DNA of 64,000 nucleotides from Burkholderia thailandensis E264. GTDB lineage: Bacteria > Pseudomonadota > Gammaproteobacteria > Burkholderiales > Burkholderiaceae. The translations under genes were made by a program, and so were the position numbers. Below, piece by piece: positions 34,452-43,563 of this stretch (positions are counted from its first letter, which is position 1; each line of letters begins with the position of its first letter). The notes under the pieces were generated by a model. That model saw only the letters and a list, made by a program, of their open reading frames with translations, was not told the origin of the DNA and made no database searches. The stretch spans positions 3,100,001-3,164,000 of the forward strand of contig NC_007651.1 in NCBI RefSeq assembly GCF_000012365.1. The letters run 5' to 3'.

Positions 34452-35447
34452 ATGACGACACCTCATCCTGAACCACCTCGTGCACGTAAGCCCGCACTGA
34501 AGCTCGTTAAGACACAGGAGCTGAGCCGCGACGACTGGCTCGCCGTGCGCAGAACCGGCATCGGCGGATCGGATGCCGCCGCTGCGGTCGGCCTCAACCC
34601 CTACATGAGCGCCCTTGAGTTATGGCTCGACAAGACCGGACGTGCCGACGGCCTTCCTCGTCCCGATCCGGACGATACGACGTCGCCGACGTATTGGGGA
34701 ACGCTACTGGAGCCGATCGTTGCGGCGTCGTACACGAAGCAGACCGGCAACCGGGTTCGACGCGTGAACGCCGTGCTGCGACATCCCTCGATCCCTTTCA
34801 TGTTGGCGAACATTGATCGCGAGATCGTCGGCGTTCCGGACGTACAGATTCTCGAATGCAAGACGGCTGGCGAGTTCGGTGCGCGGCTCTGGCGAGAAGG
34901 CGTACCGGAGTACGTGCAGATCCAGGTCCAGCATCAATTGGCGGTAACCGGCAAGACGGCGGCGCACGTCGCCGTGCTGCTCTGTGGTCAGGCGCTCGAA
35001 GTGCATCGGATCGACCGGGACGATGCATTGATCGGTCGGCTCGTCGAACTGGAAGCACGGTTCTGGCGATATGTGGAGGCCGATACGCCTCCGTCCGCCG
35101 ACGGAACGGAGTCGGCCGACCGCGCGCTGCGGCACCTCTATCCGGGAAATGGCGAAACGGTCGACTTCAGCGATGACCATCGCATGTCGGCCGTGTTCGC
35201 CGATCTGGTTGCCGTACGTGCCGAGATCGAGACGCGCCAGCAGCTCGAAGCGCAGTTCAAGCAAACAATCCAGCAGGCGATGGGTGACGCAAACCGGGCC
35301 GTATTCCAGACCGGCGCCGTGTCGTTCAAGCGCAGCAAGGATTCGTCTGGCGTCGATCTGGCGCGATTGCTGGCCGATCACCCCGAGTTCGAAACGCAGT
35401 ACGCCATCTCGAAACCGGGTTCCCGGCGTTTTCTCGTTTCCACCTGA
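34452..35447 (+). CDS. YqaJ-family viral recombinase (lambda-type exonuclease)
   Basis: The 331-residue protein is a phage-type 5'-3' exonuclease used in single-strand annealing recombination. Visible motifs are VRRTGIGGSDAAAAVGLNPY near the start, ANIDREIVGVPDVQILECKT with the catalytic Asp and Glu-x-Lys, and YVQIQVQHQLAVTGKTAAHV. This is the YqaJ nuclease pattern. The ATG at 34452 was chosen over one 18 bp upstream because MTTPH lies just after a GGAGC site. No annealing protein (RecT/Bet type) is recognisable next to it; the Gp3-like protein at 35743 is a possible partner. Confidence 0.88.
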   Translation: MTTPHPEPPRARKPALKLVKTQELSRDDWLAVRRTGIGGSDAAAAVGLNPYMSALELWLDKTGRADGLPRPDPDDTTSPTYWGTLLEPIVAASYTKQTGNRVRRVNAVLRHPSIPFMLANIDREIVGVPDVQILECKTAGEFGARLWREGVPEYVQIQVQHQLAVTGKTAAHVAVLLCGQALEVHRIDRDDALIGRLVELEARFWRYVEADTPPSADGTESADRALRHLYPGNGETVDFSDDHRMSAVFADLVAVRAEIETRQQLEAQFKQTIQQAMGDANRAVFQTGAVSFKRSKDSSGVDLARLLADHPEFETQYAISKPGSRRFLVST

Positions 35448-35458
35448 TTCCAATCCCC

Positions 35459-35674
35459 ATGACCAACCTCGAATGTCTCACAGAGATCATGACGTTCTCG
35501 CGATACGGCGCGCTCGCGCAAGCGTTCGTGATGGATGCGCTCAGCCAGCACGCGGAGCGCGTTGCAACAACATCACTCGATCAGTTGCAAGTCAACCCAA
35601 TGGTCAGTGCTCGCGCCTGGCAGGGCGTCGCCCTGGAAATCCACACGAAGCTCGAAGCCCATTTCGCTCGATAG
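35459..35674 (+). CDS. Small hypothetical protein, 71 residues
   Basis: The product begins MTNLECLTEIMTFSRYGALA and is helical without signal or membrane segment. It lies 11 bp after the YqaJ stop, so it is co-transcribed with that gene. The composition looks coding. Small genes like this are common between YqaJ and Gp3-like genes on islands. No function is known. Confidence 0.6.
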   Translation: MTNLECLTEIMTFSRYGALAQAFVMDALSQHAERVATTSLDQLQVNPMVSARAWQGVALEIHTKLEAHFAR

Positions 35675-35742
35675 GCGGTACGGCACGCGCGGTTTCCCCT
35701 CCCGCTTCATTCCCTTCAGTTTACGTATACAGGAGAAGTCTG

Positions 35743-36657
35743 ATGTTGAAAGGGCTGAGTATCACTCCACCAGTCATAGGTCGCATCTCGATCGGACGCA
35801 TTGTCGAGAAGAACGGCAAGCGCGTTCCCGAGAAGGACGACCAGTTCACGTTAACGACGCAGGTCCAGCAGCGCGGCGAATGGATGCTGCACCCGCTGAA
35901 CGAAACACTGCGCAAGGCAACGGCCGGCAAGCTGCGCGCAATTCCTATTCGTGTGCTGTTCAACGATCCCGATCTGAACCTGCGGGCGGAATACTCGCTG
36001 TTCGATCGCGATAACGGTCGGCCTGTCTGTGTCGGTAACGGCGAATCGTGTCGGCGTGTGACGAACGCCAGTATCGAAACCCTCCCCTGCCCGTCGCCTG
36101 ATGGCTGCGCATTCGGTCGTCAGGGCAATTGCAAGCCCTACGGTCGGCTGAATGTGATCATCGGGGACGACGACGAGATGGGCTCGTTCATCCTGCGCAC
36201 GACGTCCTACAACAGCATCCGGACGCTGGCTGCACGCCTGCATTACTTCCGTGCGGTGTCCGGCGACCTGCTCTCTTGCCTGCCACTGGAACTGAAGCTA
36301 CGCGGGAAGTCGACCACGCAGAGTTTTCGGTCGGCAATCTACTACGTCGATCTGGGAGTTCGGTCCGGCAGCAAGCTCGAACAGGCGTTGATCGAAGCGA
36401 AGGAACTGGACACGCGCCGCCGGGCCGCCGGCTTCGATCAGGCTGCGCTCGATGCCGCAGCGCGCGCAGGGTTCGCCAACGGCGCGTTCGAAGACAGTCC
36501 GGACGAACAAGCGGCCGTGGCCGAAGAATTCTATCCGGGTACGACCAGCCCCGATACTGGTGACGGCCACACCGACGAAACGACCAGATCGCCATCGCCG
36601 ACACTGCGCGACAAGCTTGAACGCAAGGCCGTGCTGCTCGGCGGCAAAGCCGCATGA
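35743..36657 (+). CDS. Gp3-like protein of mobile elements (often named hydrolase or metal-binding protein)
   Basis: The 304-residue protein starts MLKGLSITPPVIGRISIGRI, then EKNGKRVPEKDDQFTLTTQV. This opening is typical of a family on ICEs and plasmids, compared with the recombination directionality factor Gp3 of phage phiC31. Four cysteines in CVGNGESCRR and CPSPDGCAFG, plus one in GNCKPYG, could bind zinc. An AGGAGAAG site lies before the ATG. Its stop overlaps the next gene by ATGA. If the comparison holds, it could steer a recombinase of the island, and a large serine recombinase is present at 56653; this is inference. Confidence 0.72.
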   Translation: MLKGLSITPPVIGRISIGRIVEKNGKRVPEKDDQFTLTTQVQQRGEWMLHPLNETLRKATAGKLRAIPIRVLFNDPDLNLRAEYSLFDRDNGRPVCVGNGESCRRVTNASIETLPCPSPDGCAFGRQGNCKPYGRLNVIIGDDDEMGSFILRTTSYNSIRTLAARLHYFRAVSGDLLSCLPLELKLRGKSTTQSFRSAIYYVDLGVRSGSKLEQALIEAKELDTRRRAAGFDQAALDAAARAGFANGAFEDSPDEQAAVAEEFYPGTTSPDTGDGHTDETTRSPSPTLRDKLERKAVLLGGKAA

Positions 36658-37739
36658 GCACGCGTCGCTGGGCATTCGCCCTGGCGATCGGCGCAACCAC
36701 CACCGCACTCTGCCTGTCGGTGCTCGCCGGCTGGCAACGCGGCGGAACGTTACCGGAACGGCTCATTTGGATCGCCATCGGCACGGTGCTCGTCACGAGC
36801 GCGCACCTCTTGCCCGCACTGATCCGCGAGATGCCGTTCGTCATTCGGGGCGTAGGTAGCCTGTTATGGGGCACGTCTCTGGTGATGGCGTGTTACGGCC
36901 ACGCGGTGTTTTTCGCATTCGCCCAACAGCATGCCGGAGAGCAACGTGCGTCGACGGTGCAGGCGATCCCTGCTCCCTCACCCGCTCGCAGCCTCACCGT
37001 CGTCATGGCGGAGCGCGCCGCCGTGACGGCGCAGCTCGCCGCGGCGAACGCCCGTTACTGCGCCGGAAACTGCATCACGCTGGAAAGTCGTCGTGAGACG
37101 CTTACCGCCAAGGTCGCTGCACTGAACGCCGAGGCCGATGAGGTACGGCGCCAGCAAGCGGCGACGGATCGGGTCGTGGCGCGTCAAGACTCGTTACTCG
37201 CCGATCCGGTCACGTCACGACTTGCCGCGTTACTCGGGGTCACGACTGCCCGCGCCGACCTGCTGTCGGGATTGATGTTCGCCGCAGTCCTCGAAGGCGT
37301 CGCGTGCCTGTTGTGGGTCGTCACGCTTCGGTCGCCGTTACCGAAGCCGGCCTCAGTCGTAACCGGCATCGCGCCGTCAGCAGTCACGATGACGGCCGAC
37401 GTGACTCAGCCGGAAGTCATACCGATCACGGACGTGACTGACGCGACTCAGCAGCCCGTCACTCCAGTCACAGCGAGTCACGACGACGAGACCGTTAGTC
37501 GCAATTCCGTGACTCCTCGTCACGACAGCACAACCAGCAGTCACGCGCCGCGCGACGACCCGATCGAGTTGTTACCGGCCACCGTTCCCATCGACGACCA
37601 CCTGTCGCGACTCATTCGAGATGTCGAAGCCGGTCTCGTCCGACCAACCGTCGCCGACATACGACGTCACCTGGGCTGCTCCCAATCCCGCGCCACCCGC
37701 CTGCGACGCCAACTCGCCGAACTCGCCACAGCGGCATAA
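36654..37739 (+). CDS. Membrane protein with C-terminal helix-turn-helix
   Basis: The 361-residue protein has three hydrophobic helices in its first 90 residues, a coiled-coil-like middle (about 110-185) and a fourth membrane segment (LMFAAVLEGVACLLWVVTL). A threonine-rich, repetitive cytoplasmic linker follows, and the end has VADIRRHLGCSQSRATRLRR, which looks like a small DNA-binding helix-turn-helix. The arrangement resembles proteins of Pseudomonas and Burkholderia integrative elements with no known role. Its start overlaps the previous stop. Membrane tethering of a DNA-binding domain could serve element maintenance or regulation; nothing in the sequence decides this. Confidence 0.62.
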   Translation: MSTRRWAFALAIGATTTALCLSVLAGWQRGGTLPERLIWIAIGTVLVTSAHLLPALIREMPFVIRGVGSLLWGTSLVMACYGHAVFFAFAQQHAGEQRASTVQAIPAPSPARSLTVVMAERAAVTAQLAAANARYCAGNCITLESRRETLTAKVAALNAEADEVRRQQAATDRVVARQDSLLADPVTSRLAALLGVTTARADLLSGLMFAAVLEGVACLLWVVTLRSPLPKPASVVTGIAPSAVTMTADVTQPEVIPITDVTDATQQPVTPVTASHDDETVSRNSVTPRHDSTTSSHAPRDDPIELLPATVPIDDHLSRLIRDVEAGLVRPTVADIRRHLGCSQSRATRLRRQLAELATAA

Positions 37740-37741
37740 CG

Positions 37742-37765
37742 GCCGGGCCTCGCGCCCGGCTTTTT
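37742..37765 (+). terminator. Rho-independent terminator
   Basis: GCCGGGC (37742-37748) and GCCCGGC (37754-37760) form a 7-bp stem with a 5-base loop, followed by TTTTT. It lies directly after the membrane-HTH gene. Confidence 0.75.
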
Positions 37766-37794
37766 CTTTCCGCCATCCGCCACAGGGAAGGTTC

Positions 37795-38604
37795 ATGGAT
37801 ACCGTCACCGATCTCGTCAAGAGCATCAGCATTACCAACCTCGCCAACCAGCGCGTCGCCGTCGTCGAACGCGTGCGCGCCGCGCTCGACCTGCTCGGCG
37901 AAGCCCAAGCGCTCGCCAAGGCGGCGCATCTCGGATTCCCTCGACTCGTGCTCGACGAAAGCTACGGCTGTCGTGGCCGACCGACCGTGACCGGAGAATA
38001 TGCGAAGCGCGACGAGGCAGAAGCCGCCATCGTGCGCCTCATTGACATACGCGGCTGGGATTACCTGCTGTCAGAGTCGGGCTTGCGCACCTTCATGGAC
38101 GCGAAAGCCCGCGAAGAGTGGAGCAACCAGATTGCCGAAGGCGACGTGCCCGAACTGACCGCCGCCAACATCGAGGCGACCTTCGCGCAACTCTACGGCG
38201 CACGCGGCGACATGTTCGAACGTGGCGTGCTCCAGTGCTTCAAGCGGCTTTCGTGGGACTACAAGACCAATCAGCCTTTCAAGTTCGGCAAACGCATCAT
38301 CGTCCGGTATCTACTCTCGCAAGGTAGCTCGAATTATCACGTCACGAACGAGCTGGACGATCTGACGAGGGTGTTCAGCGTGCTTGATGGCAAACCGGAG
38401 CCGGATCATCGGCATGGCATGTCGTCGCTCATCTCGGACGCGCAGAGCCAACGGAAGACAGAGGCCGAGCACGGCTATTTTCACCTGCGTTGGTTCAAGA
38501 ACGGCAACGGGCATCTGACGTTCAAACGTGCTGATCTAGTCGACAGAATGAACCTGATTCTCGCGAAGCATTACCCGCACGACCTGGCATCCGAAGCCCG
38601 GTAG
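37795..38604 (+). CDS. DUF4942 domain protein
   Basis: The 269-residue protein starts MDTVTDLVKSISITNLANQR and contains YGARGDMFERGVLQCFKRLS and YFHLRWFKNGNGHLTFKRAD, matching the DUF4942 family of plasmids and integrative elements. Some members are fused to methyltransferases in other replicons, but this one has no such domain. AGGGAAGG precedes the ATG at 37795; the upstream part of the frame overlaps the previous gene and is not used. Function unknown. Confidence 0.82.
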   Translation: MDTVTDLVKSISITNLANQRVAVVERVRAALDLLGEAQALAKAAHLGFPRLVLDESYGCRGRPTVTGEYAKRDEAEAAIVRLIDIRGWDYLLSESGLRTFMDAKAREEWSNQIAEGDVPELTAANIEATFAQLYGARGDMFERGVLQCFKRLSWDYKTNQPFKFGKRIIVRYLLSQGSSNYHVTNELDDLTRVFSVLDGKPEPDHRHGMSSLISDAQSQRKTEAEHGYFHLRWFKNGNGHLTFKRADLVDRMNLILAKHYPHDLASEAR

Positions 38605-38705
38605 TTCCGGGACGCGTCCTGCGTCTCGTCTTTCCTCATCCATTCAGCGAATTCGGTATCCGGCTCATCCGGAGGCCTGTACTCGCCCGTTACCCGGAGT
38701 CTTTC

Positions 38706-39005
38706 GTGAATCTGCCTTCCACACAACACGCCGGTCCGCGCTTCAAGCTCGGCCGGATCTTCGCGACGCCCGCTGCACTGGAAGTCATCGCCGACGCGCA
38801 CGTGTCGATCATCGACCTGTTGATCCGCCACATCCGCGGCGACTGGGGCGACCTCTCTGAGTCCGATCGCCAGCAAAACGAGTTGTCGATCGATGCCGGG
38901 CTACGCCTGCTGTCCAGCTACGTCCTGCCCGGCGGACACACCGTCTGGGTCATCACCGAATGGGATCGCTCATCGACGACGTTTTTGCTGCCTGGCGACT
39001 ACTAG
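38706..39005 (+). CDS. Small conserved island protein, 99 residues
   Basis: The product starts MNLPSTQHAGPRFKLGRIFA and has HIRGDWGDLSESDRQQNE and GGHTVWVITEWDRSSTTFLL. Proteins of this family are often called type I restriction methylation subunit in databases, but there is no methyltransferase motif and the length is far too short, so that name should not be used. It belongs to the same mobile core as DUF932 and DUF4942. Function unknown. Confidence 0.68.
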   Translation: MNLPSTQHAGPRFKLGRIFATPAALEVIADAHVSIIDLLIRHIRGDWGDLSESDRQQNELSIDAGLRLLSSYVLPGGHTVWVITEWDRSSTTFLLPGDY

Positions 39006-39008
39006 GCG

Positions 39009-39266
39009 TCATCGCGGCAGGGACGAGATCGGCGGGTTCAGCAGCGCGTCGATGAAGGTGTGCGGATCCGCGTCCAGCACCCTCAGGAAATCGAGCAATT
39101 CCACGACATCCACACGGCGAGCGCCGCTTTCCACCTTCGAGACGAAGGCTTGTGGGCGCCCGAGCCGGTCGGCGACGTCCTGCTGTAACAAGCCACGCTG
39201 TTTGCGCAGCTCGGCGAGCAGCGTCGCGATCCGCTGATAGCGGGGATCGTGGATTGGATGGGTCAT
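39009..39266 (-). CDS. XRE-family helix-turn-helix regulator (small)
   Basis: The 85-residue protein is essentially one HTH_3 domain: LAELRKQRGLLQQDVADRLG and PQAFVSKVESGARRVDVVEL. It should bind DNA as a dimer. It is convergent with the 99-residue gene (4 bp apart) and divergent from the membrane protein at 39332, so the 39267-39331 gap is a likely operator; it is A+T-rich and contains GTATCCGTATACGGTATA, a partly palindromic stretch. Confidence 0.82.
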   Translation of the reverse strand: MTHPIHDPRYQRIATLLAELRKQRGLLQQDVADRLGRPQAFVSKVESGARRVDVVELLDFLRVLDADPHTFIDALLNPPISSLPR

Positions 39267-39331
39267 GAAGAGATTCTAGATACGCATTTCGAATATTCTG
39301 TATCCGTATACGGTATATTCGGGAGGCTTAC

Positions 39332-39730
39332 ATGTTTCAACTGATTTGGCTGGGAGGCGGCGTCGTCACTGCACTGGCCGTCGTCTTCGACATGCGCCGG
39401 CTCGGCGCCCGCCGCGTCGGCTTGCCACCGATCGGATGGGGCGTTACGTCCGTATGTCTCGGTCCCATTGCGGGGGCGATCTATCTGAGCCGGCGGAGCG
39501 CAGCACGGCAAGCGTTGATTGACGCGGTTTGGGTACTCATCGGCGACCGGACCGTTCCCGATCAAGTCCGTCGGGAGCGGCTAATCGCTCTCGCAAACGT
39601 CGGCGTGGTCGGTCCGGTGATTTACCGAGCGTGCGCTGCGGTCCTGCATGCAGAACCGCCTGTCGAGGCGCAGCAGATCACTCCCGCTCCATCGCGGGTG
39701 ACCGGCAACGACCTCAGCCGCCCCTTATAA
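39332..39730 (+). CDS. Hypothetical membrane protein, 132 residues
   Basis: Two hydrophobic segments are visible (MFQLIWLGGGVVTALAVVFD and IGWGVTSVCLGPIAGAIYLS), followed by a helical soluble part. The ATG has GGGAGG upstream. The methyltransferase gene follows after 9 bp, so they form one unit controlled from the gap shared with the XRE gene. No family recognised. Confidence 0.6.
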   Translation: MFQLIWLGGGVVTALAVVFDMRRLGARRVGLPPIGWGVTSVCLGPIAGAIYLSRRSAARQALIDAVWVLIGDRTVPDQVRRERLIALANVGVVGPVIYRACAAVLHAEPPVEAQQITPAPSRVTGNDLSRPL

Positions 39731-39739
39731 GGAAAAACG

Positions 39740-40531
39740 ATGTTGCAAACGACCAAAGACGTTCATCACCGCGGGGATGCTTACCTCAATCTGGCTTGCC
39801 CTGTATGTGGCAGTCTGCCGATGCCATATTTCGAGCGGGACGGTTACTACATCGATCGCTGCCCGGAATGCCGGTTCGTCTACGTCCGTAACGTACCGTC
39901 AGATGGGACGCTCGCCGCGTTCTATTCCGGCTACTACGGCGATGTCAACGAATTCGTGCCGGTCTCCCGGAAGCGGCTATCGAAGCGCTTCTCGAAATCG
40001 GTTGAGAACTGGTGGCATGCCCGCAACCTTGTTCGGTGCGCAGCGGGTCGGCGCAAGCTGCTGGAGATCGGATATGGCGAAGGGCACCTATTGATGGCGC
40101 TCAAGCAGACGCGGCGATTCGAGCTGCGAGGCATCGACTATGCGACCGGGCCGATGGCCTACATGAGCGCAAACGGAATTGATGTGGCGCAAGGCAGCCT
40201 GTTCGACCAGCACTATCCGGACAACCGATTCGAGTTCATCGTCGGTTTCCATGTACTCGAACATGTTCAGCATCTGGGCGAGTTCATGTCCGAAGTACGG
40301 CGCGTGCTTGCGCCTGCTGGCCGCGTGTACTTCGTCGTGCCGTGCGTCACGCATTTCTCCGCTGTCCGCCGCAGGCAGAACTGGAAGCACTTCGGCCCGC
40401 CCGGCCACCTCTGGTACTTCTCCGTGACGGCCATGAGGCGATTCATGACGGACCAGGACTTCAAGGTCGTGTCCGCTCACTGCATCTCGAACCGGACGCA
40501 CCTGACCGTGCTGGCCGAAAAGACGTCGTAG
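39740..40531 (+). CDS. Class I SAM-dependent methyltransferase with N-terminal zinc ribbon
   Basis: The 263-residue protein starts with a zinc-ribbon-like segment (LACPVCGSLPMPYFERDGYY and DRCPECRFVYVRNVP). The methyltransferase domain has motif I in KLLEIGYGEGHLLMAL, an acidic position in LRGIDYATGPM and FIVGFHVLEHVQHLGEFM, typical of Methyltransf_11/23 enzymes. Zinc-ribbon methyltransferases of this shape often act on small molecules or sugars. AAGGAAAAACG precedes the ATG. It is not a DNA methylase of a known restriction system: no target-recognition domain or NPPY is present. A clear terminator follows. Confidence 0.78.
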   Translation: MLQTTKDVHHRGDAYLNLACPVCGSLPMPYFERDGYYIDRCPECRFVYVRNVPSDGTLAAFYSGYYGDVNEFVPVSRKRLSKRFSKSVENWWHARNLVRCAAGRRKLLEIGYGEGHLLMALKQTRRFELRGIDYATGPMAYMSANGIDVAQGSLFDQHYPDNRFEFIVGFHVLEHVQHLGEFMSEVRRVLAPAGRVYFVVPCVTHFSAVRRRQNWKHFGPPGHLWYFSVTAMRRFMTDQDFKVVSAHCISNRTHLTVLAEKTS

Positions 40532-40584
40532 TTCGGTGCCTGGGTTCTGGCAAACATCACCCTCGGATCGCCAGAACCGTTTCG

Positions 40585-40611
40585 CCGGCCGGTTCTCCGG
40601 TCGGTTTTTTT
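40585..40611 (+). terminator. Rho-independent terminator
   Basis: CCGGCCGG (40585-40592), loop TTCT and CCGGTCGG (40597-40604) form an 8-bp stem with one G-T pair, followed by a run of seven T. It ends the methyltransferase unit and lies beside the stop of the oppositely directed XRE gene. Confidence 0.8.
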
Positions 40612-40957
40612 ATTTGTGTGCCAGTCGAGCTGCGAGCGTTTCGACGATCGATACCAAGGTTTCTCGATCTTGCGGGCTCAGCTTCGTAAGCAACTGGCTG
40701 AGATGCCGAGCCTGATCGTCGGGCCGATGGCTGGCTTCCGTCAACAGGTCGGCGACATTGCACTGAAACACCTTAGCCAGTTGGACCAAACGAGCAACCG
40801 TCGGCATGACGATGCCGCGCTCAATGCGCGAAATCGCTTCATTCCCGACCCCGAGCTGCTCAGCTACGTCCTCCTGCGTCAGTTGGCTCTCCTCCCGACG
40901 CCGAGCAATCGCCTTGCCGACCCGCCGAGCGAGCCGCGTTTCTTCCGTATCCCGCAT
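40610..40957 (-). CDS. XRE-family transcriptional regulator
   Basis: The protein of about 115 residues has an HTH_3 domain (VGKAIARRREESQLTQEDVA, then LGVGNEAISRIERGIVMPTV) and a C-terminal helical part (LLTKLSPQDRETLVSIVETL). I chose the ATG at 40957 because GGGAG lies a few bases before it; starts at 40990 or 40969 are possible. It is divergent from the lipoprotein gene at 41087 and may regulate it. Confidence 0.82.
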   Translation of the reverse strand: MRDTEETRLARRVGKAIARRREESQLTQEDVAEQLGVGNEAISRIERGIVMPTVARLVQLAKVFQCNVADLLTEASHRPDDQARHLSQLLTKLSPQDRETLVSIVETLAARLAHK

Positions 40958-41086
40958 GTCCGCTCCCATTCCACCTAGATGGTTGGGCATCGACTTCTTG
41001 ACATGAAGGACTTACAGGGTTGAGATTCATCGCTTTGAGTTGACACTCAACCGATTCCGCTTCCACATAAGAACAGGACCATCCAC

Positions 41087-41923
41087 ATGAAAGTACCGAA
41101 CTACCGCTACTCGCTGATTCTTTCCAGTCTGATTGCGGCCCTCGCGTTGGGCGGTTGCAAAAACGACGTGCTGGATTACCGCAATGCCCAAATGGTGAAT
41201 GGCAAGGTCTATTTAGGCAACGCGAACGAGCCGTTTTCAGGAAAATTGACGAATGTGCCAGACCAGGCGCTGTTGATCGACCAGGCTGGATTTCAGTTGA
41301 CTGGCAAACTCGCCAGCATCGCACTTGCCGACAGCCTGCCTGCTGCCGAACGCAACGCACAGTCTTTCCTTGGAACATCGGGCGCCGCAGCACTGCTATT
41401 CGAGGCTTTGTGCGACGTCCAAATCAGCGACGGACTCCCCGACGGCAGGGCGATCTGCAAGACACCACAATCCGACGTTGTACGCATCGACACGTCGTTT
41501 AAGCACGGCTCGCTGGACGGGTCATTCGCCCTTTCAGGCGGACAAGGCAACGGTGTGCTGATGGAAGTCACGTTCCGTAACGGCCGCCCCGACGGAACAC
41601 AAAAGATCTACAGCTGGACCAACCACAAGCTCATTCACACCTTTCCGTGGAGCAACGGTGTCGCATCCGGCGTTGAAGAGGCGTTCGACGCCAACACTGG
41701 CGCACTCGTGAAACGAGCTACGTTCGTCGACGGCAAATATGAAGGCGAGGTGGTCCACTACTCGCCCGACGGCAAGCAAGTCACGATCAAAGCGACCTAC
41801 ACCAATGGCCTGTTGAACGGCGCATACAAGGAATGGGGTATCGACGGAACACTCATTGCCGACAAGACCTACTCCAATAACGTTGAGGTAGGTGCAGACG
41901 GATCGAGCTTCGGTAGCTGGTAA
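41087..41923 (+). CDS. Lipoprotein with MORN-like (YwqK-type) repeats, end set by IS66
   Basis: The 278-residue product has a lipoprotein signal peptide with lipobox LALGGC (Cys about 24). The rest contains repeated units of the form DGxxxGxxxxY/W (for example GLPDGRAICKT, GRPDGTQKIYSW, DGKYEGEVVHYSPDGKQ, GLLNGAYKEWGIDGTL), like YwqK-type antitoxin-like repeat proteins. The stop TAA lies within the terminal repeat of the IS66 copy (IS starts at 41920), so the original gene may have been longer. It would sit in the outer membrane facing the periplasm; no partner toxin is seen. Confidence 0.68.
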   Translation: MKVPNYRYSLILSSLIAALALGGCKNDVLDYRNAQMVNGKVYLGNANEPFSGKLTNVPDQALLIDQAGFQLTGKLASIALADSLPAAERNAQSFLGTSGAAALLFEALCDVQISDGLPDGRAICKTPQSDVVRIDTSFKHGSLDGSFALSGGQGNGVLMEVTFRNGRPDGTQKIYSWTNHKLIHTFPWSNGVASGVEEAFDANTGALVKRATFVDGKYEGEVVHYSPDGKQVTIKATYTNGLLNGAYKEWGIDGTLIADKTYSNNVEVGADGSSFGSW

Positions 41924-41962
41924 GCGTGTCGGCAGCGCCGTCTTGACGACGGGATCTTGATG

Positions 41963-43534
41963 TCAGCTGTCGTCGCGGAGTTGATCAGCTATGGCCCACG
42001 GCATGAGCTGATCGACACGATTGATTGCGTGATCAGCAATGCGGGCAAGGACGAAGCGCAGATACGCCTCGGGATCGATGCCGTTGAGCTTCGCCGTTCC
42101 GATGAGGCTATAGATCGCGGCAGCGCGCTCGCCGCCGGAGTCGGCACCGGCGAACAGGTAATTCCGCCTCCCGATGGCCACTCCACGCAACGCTCGCTCG
42201 ACCGGCAGGTTATCGATCTCGAGTTGGCCGTCGTCGCAATAGCGTGTGAGCGCTTCCCATCGGTTCAGCGCATAGAGAATCGCCCGACTCGTATCGGATT
42301 TCTTTGAGAGTGTCTCCAGCGTGGCGGTGAGCCAGGCGTGAAGCTGACTGAGAAGCGGTCGGGCATGTGCTTCTCGATACGCACGACGCTCGTCGGGCGG
42401 TTTGCCGCGTATCGCGTCTTCGATCTTGTACAACGCACCGATACGCTCGAGCGCTTCGGTATTCAATGCGTTCGGGCGCGCAGCGTGTAGCTCATAGAAC
42501 TGGCGTCGGGCATGCGCCCAGCAGGCAGCTTCCCTCACGCGTCCGGTCTCGTAGATAGCCTGGTAGCCGCCATAGGCGTCCGCTTGCAGCGTGCCGCTGA
42601 ACGTCTCGAGATGTTGTTGCGGATGGATGCCTTTGCGATCCGGCGTGTAAGCGAACCACACCGCTGGCGGCGTCATATCGGCTGACGATCGATCGTCACG
42701 CACATAGACCCACAAGCGGCCAGTCTTCGTCTTGCCGTTGCCCGGTTCGAGCACTGGGACCGGCGTGTCGTCGGCATGCAGCTTCGTCCCGGTCATCACA
42801 TGACGGCGTAATGCATCGACCAGTGGTTGTAAAAGCGTCGCGCCGTGGCCGACCCACTTCGCGAGCAACGAGCGGTCGAGTTCGACGCCTTCACGCGCAT
42901 ACATGACCGACTGCCGATACAGCGGGATGTGGTCTGCGAACTTCGAGACCAGCACGTGCGCGAGTAGTCCAGGGCCCGCCAGGCCGCGCTCGATGGGACG
43001 ACTCGGCGCTGCTGCTTGCGCGATGTGATCGCAGCACGCGCAGGCGAACTTGGGCCGCACATGACGGATTACGCGGAAGCTCGCAGGTACATATTCAAGT
43101 TGTTCGGAGACGTCTTCGCCTAGCAGCTTGAGCTTGCCGCCGCATTCCGAGCACGTCTCGGTCGATTGCGGCAAGTGCGTTTGCTCTTCACGTGGCAGAT
43201 GCTCGGGCAGCGGCTTGCGAGGCGACTGTTCCGGCGCGGTACGAGGTGTCTTCGGGATTTCGATCGGAGCCGCGCCTTCGTCCGCTTCGAGTTCTTCCAG
43301 ACGCAGTTCGAGTTGTTCGATCTGACGATCGAGCTTCTCCGACTTGCGACCGAACTGCATGCGGCGCAGCTTCGCAATCAGCAGCTTCAGATGCTCGATC
43401 TCTGCCTTGGCGGTGGCGTTCGCCGCCTTGTGCGATTCGACTACGTCCTCGAGATGCCCAATGCGAGCATCGCGCTCGAGCAGCATGGCTTTGAGCGCTT
43501 CGATGTCGTCCGGATAGGCGTTGGCCGCGGTCAT
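41963..43534 (-). CDS. tnpC: IS66 transposase TnpC
   Basis: The 523-residue protein is the DDE transposase of the IS66 element. It has a coiled-coil start ([20 protein letters not shown] and [20 protein letters not shown]), a zinc-finger segment ([19 protein letters not shown]), and the catalytic region with [14 protein letters not shown] and [20 protein letters not shown]. The C-terminus has [20 protein letters not shown], the usual IS66 ending. It appears complete. Confidence 0.94.
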   Translation of the reverse strand: MTAANAYPDDIEALKAMLLERDARIGHLEDVVESHKAANATAKAEIEHLKLLIAKLRRMQFGRKSEKLDRQIEQLELRLEELEADEGAAPIEIPKTPRTAPEQSPRKPLPEHLPREEQTHLPQSTETCSECGGKLKLLGEDVSEQLEYVPASFRVIRHVRPKFACACCDHIAQAAAPSRPIERGLAGPGLLAHVLVSKFADHIPLYRQSVMYAREGVELDRSLLAKWVGHGATLLQPLVDALRRHVMTGTKLHADDTPVPVLEPGNGKTKTGRLWVYVRDDRSSADMTPPAVWFAYTPDRKGIHPQQHLETFSGTLQADAYGGYQAIYETGRVREAACWAHARRQFYELHAARPNALNTEALERIGALYKIEDAIRGKPPDERRAYREAHARPLLSQLHAWLTATLETLSKKSDTSRAILYALNRWEALTRYCDDGQLEIDNLPVERALRGVAIGRRNYLFAGADSGGERAAAIYSLIGTAKLNGIDPEAYLRFVLARIADHAINRVDQLMPWAIADQLRDDS

Positions 43535-43563
43535 GCCGGCAGTTTACGCGGCGGCCGACGGGT

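Noticed and set aside
38706..39005. Database-style name type I restriction methylation subunit for the 99-residue protein
   Set aside because: No SAM-binding or NPP[FY] motif is present, and a real hsdM is found at 52761.
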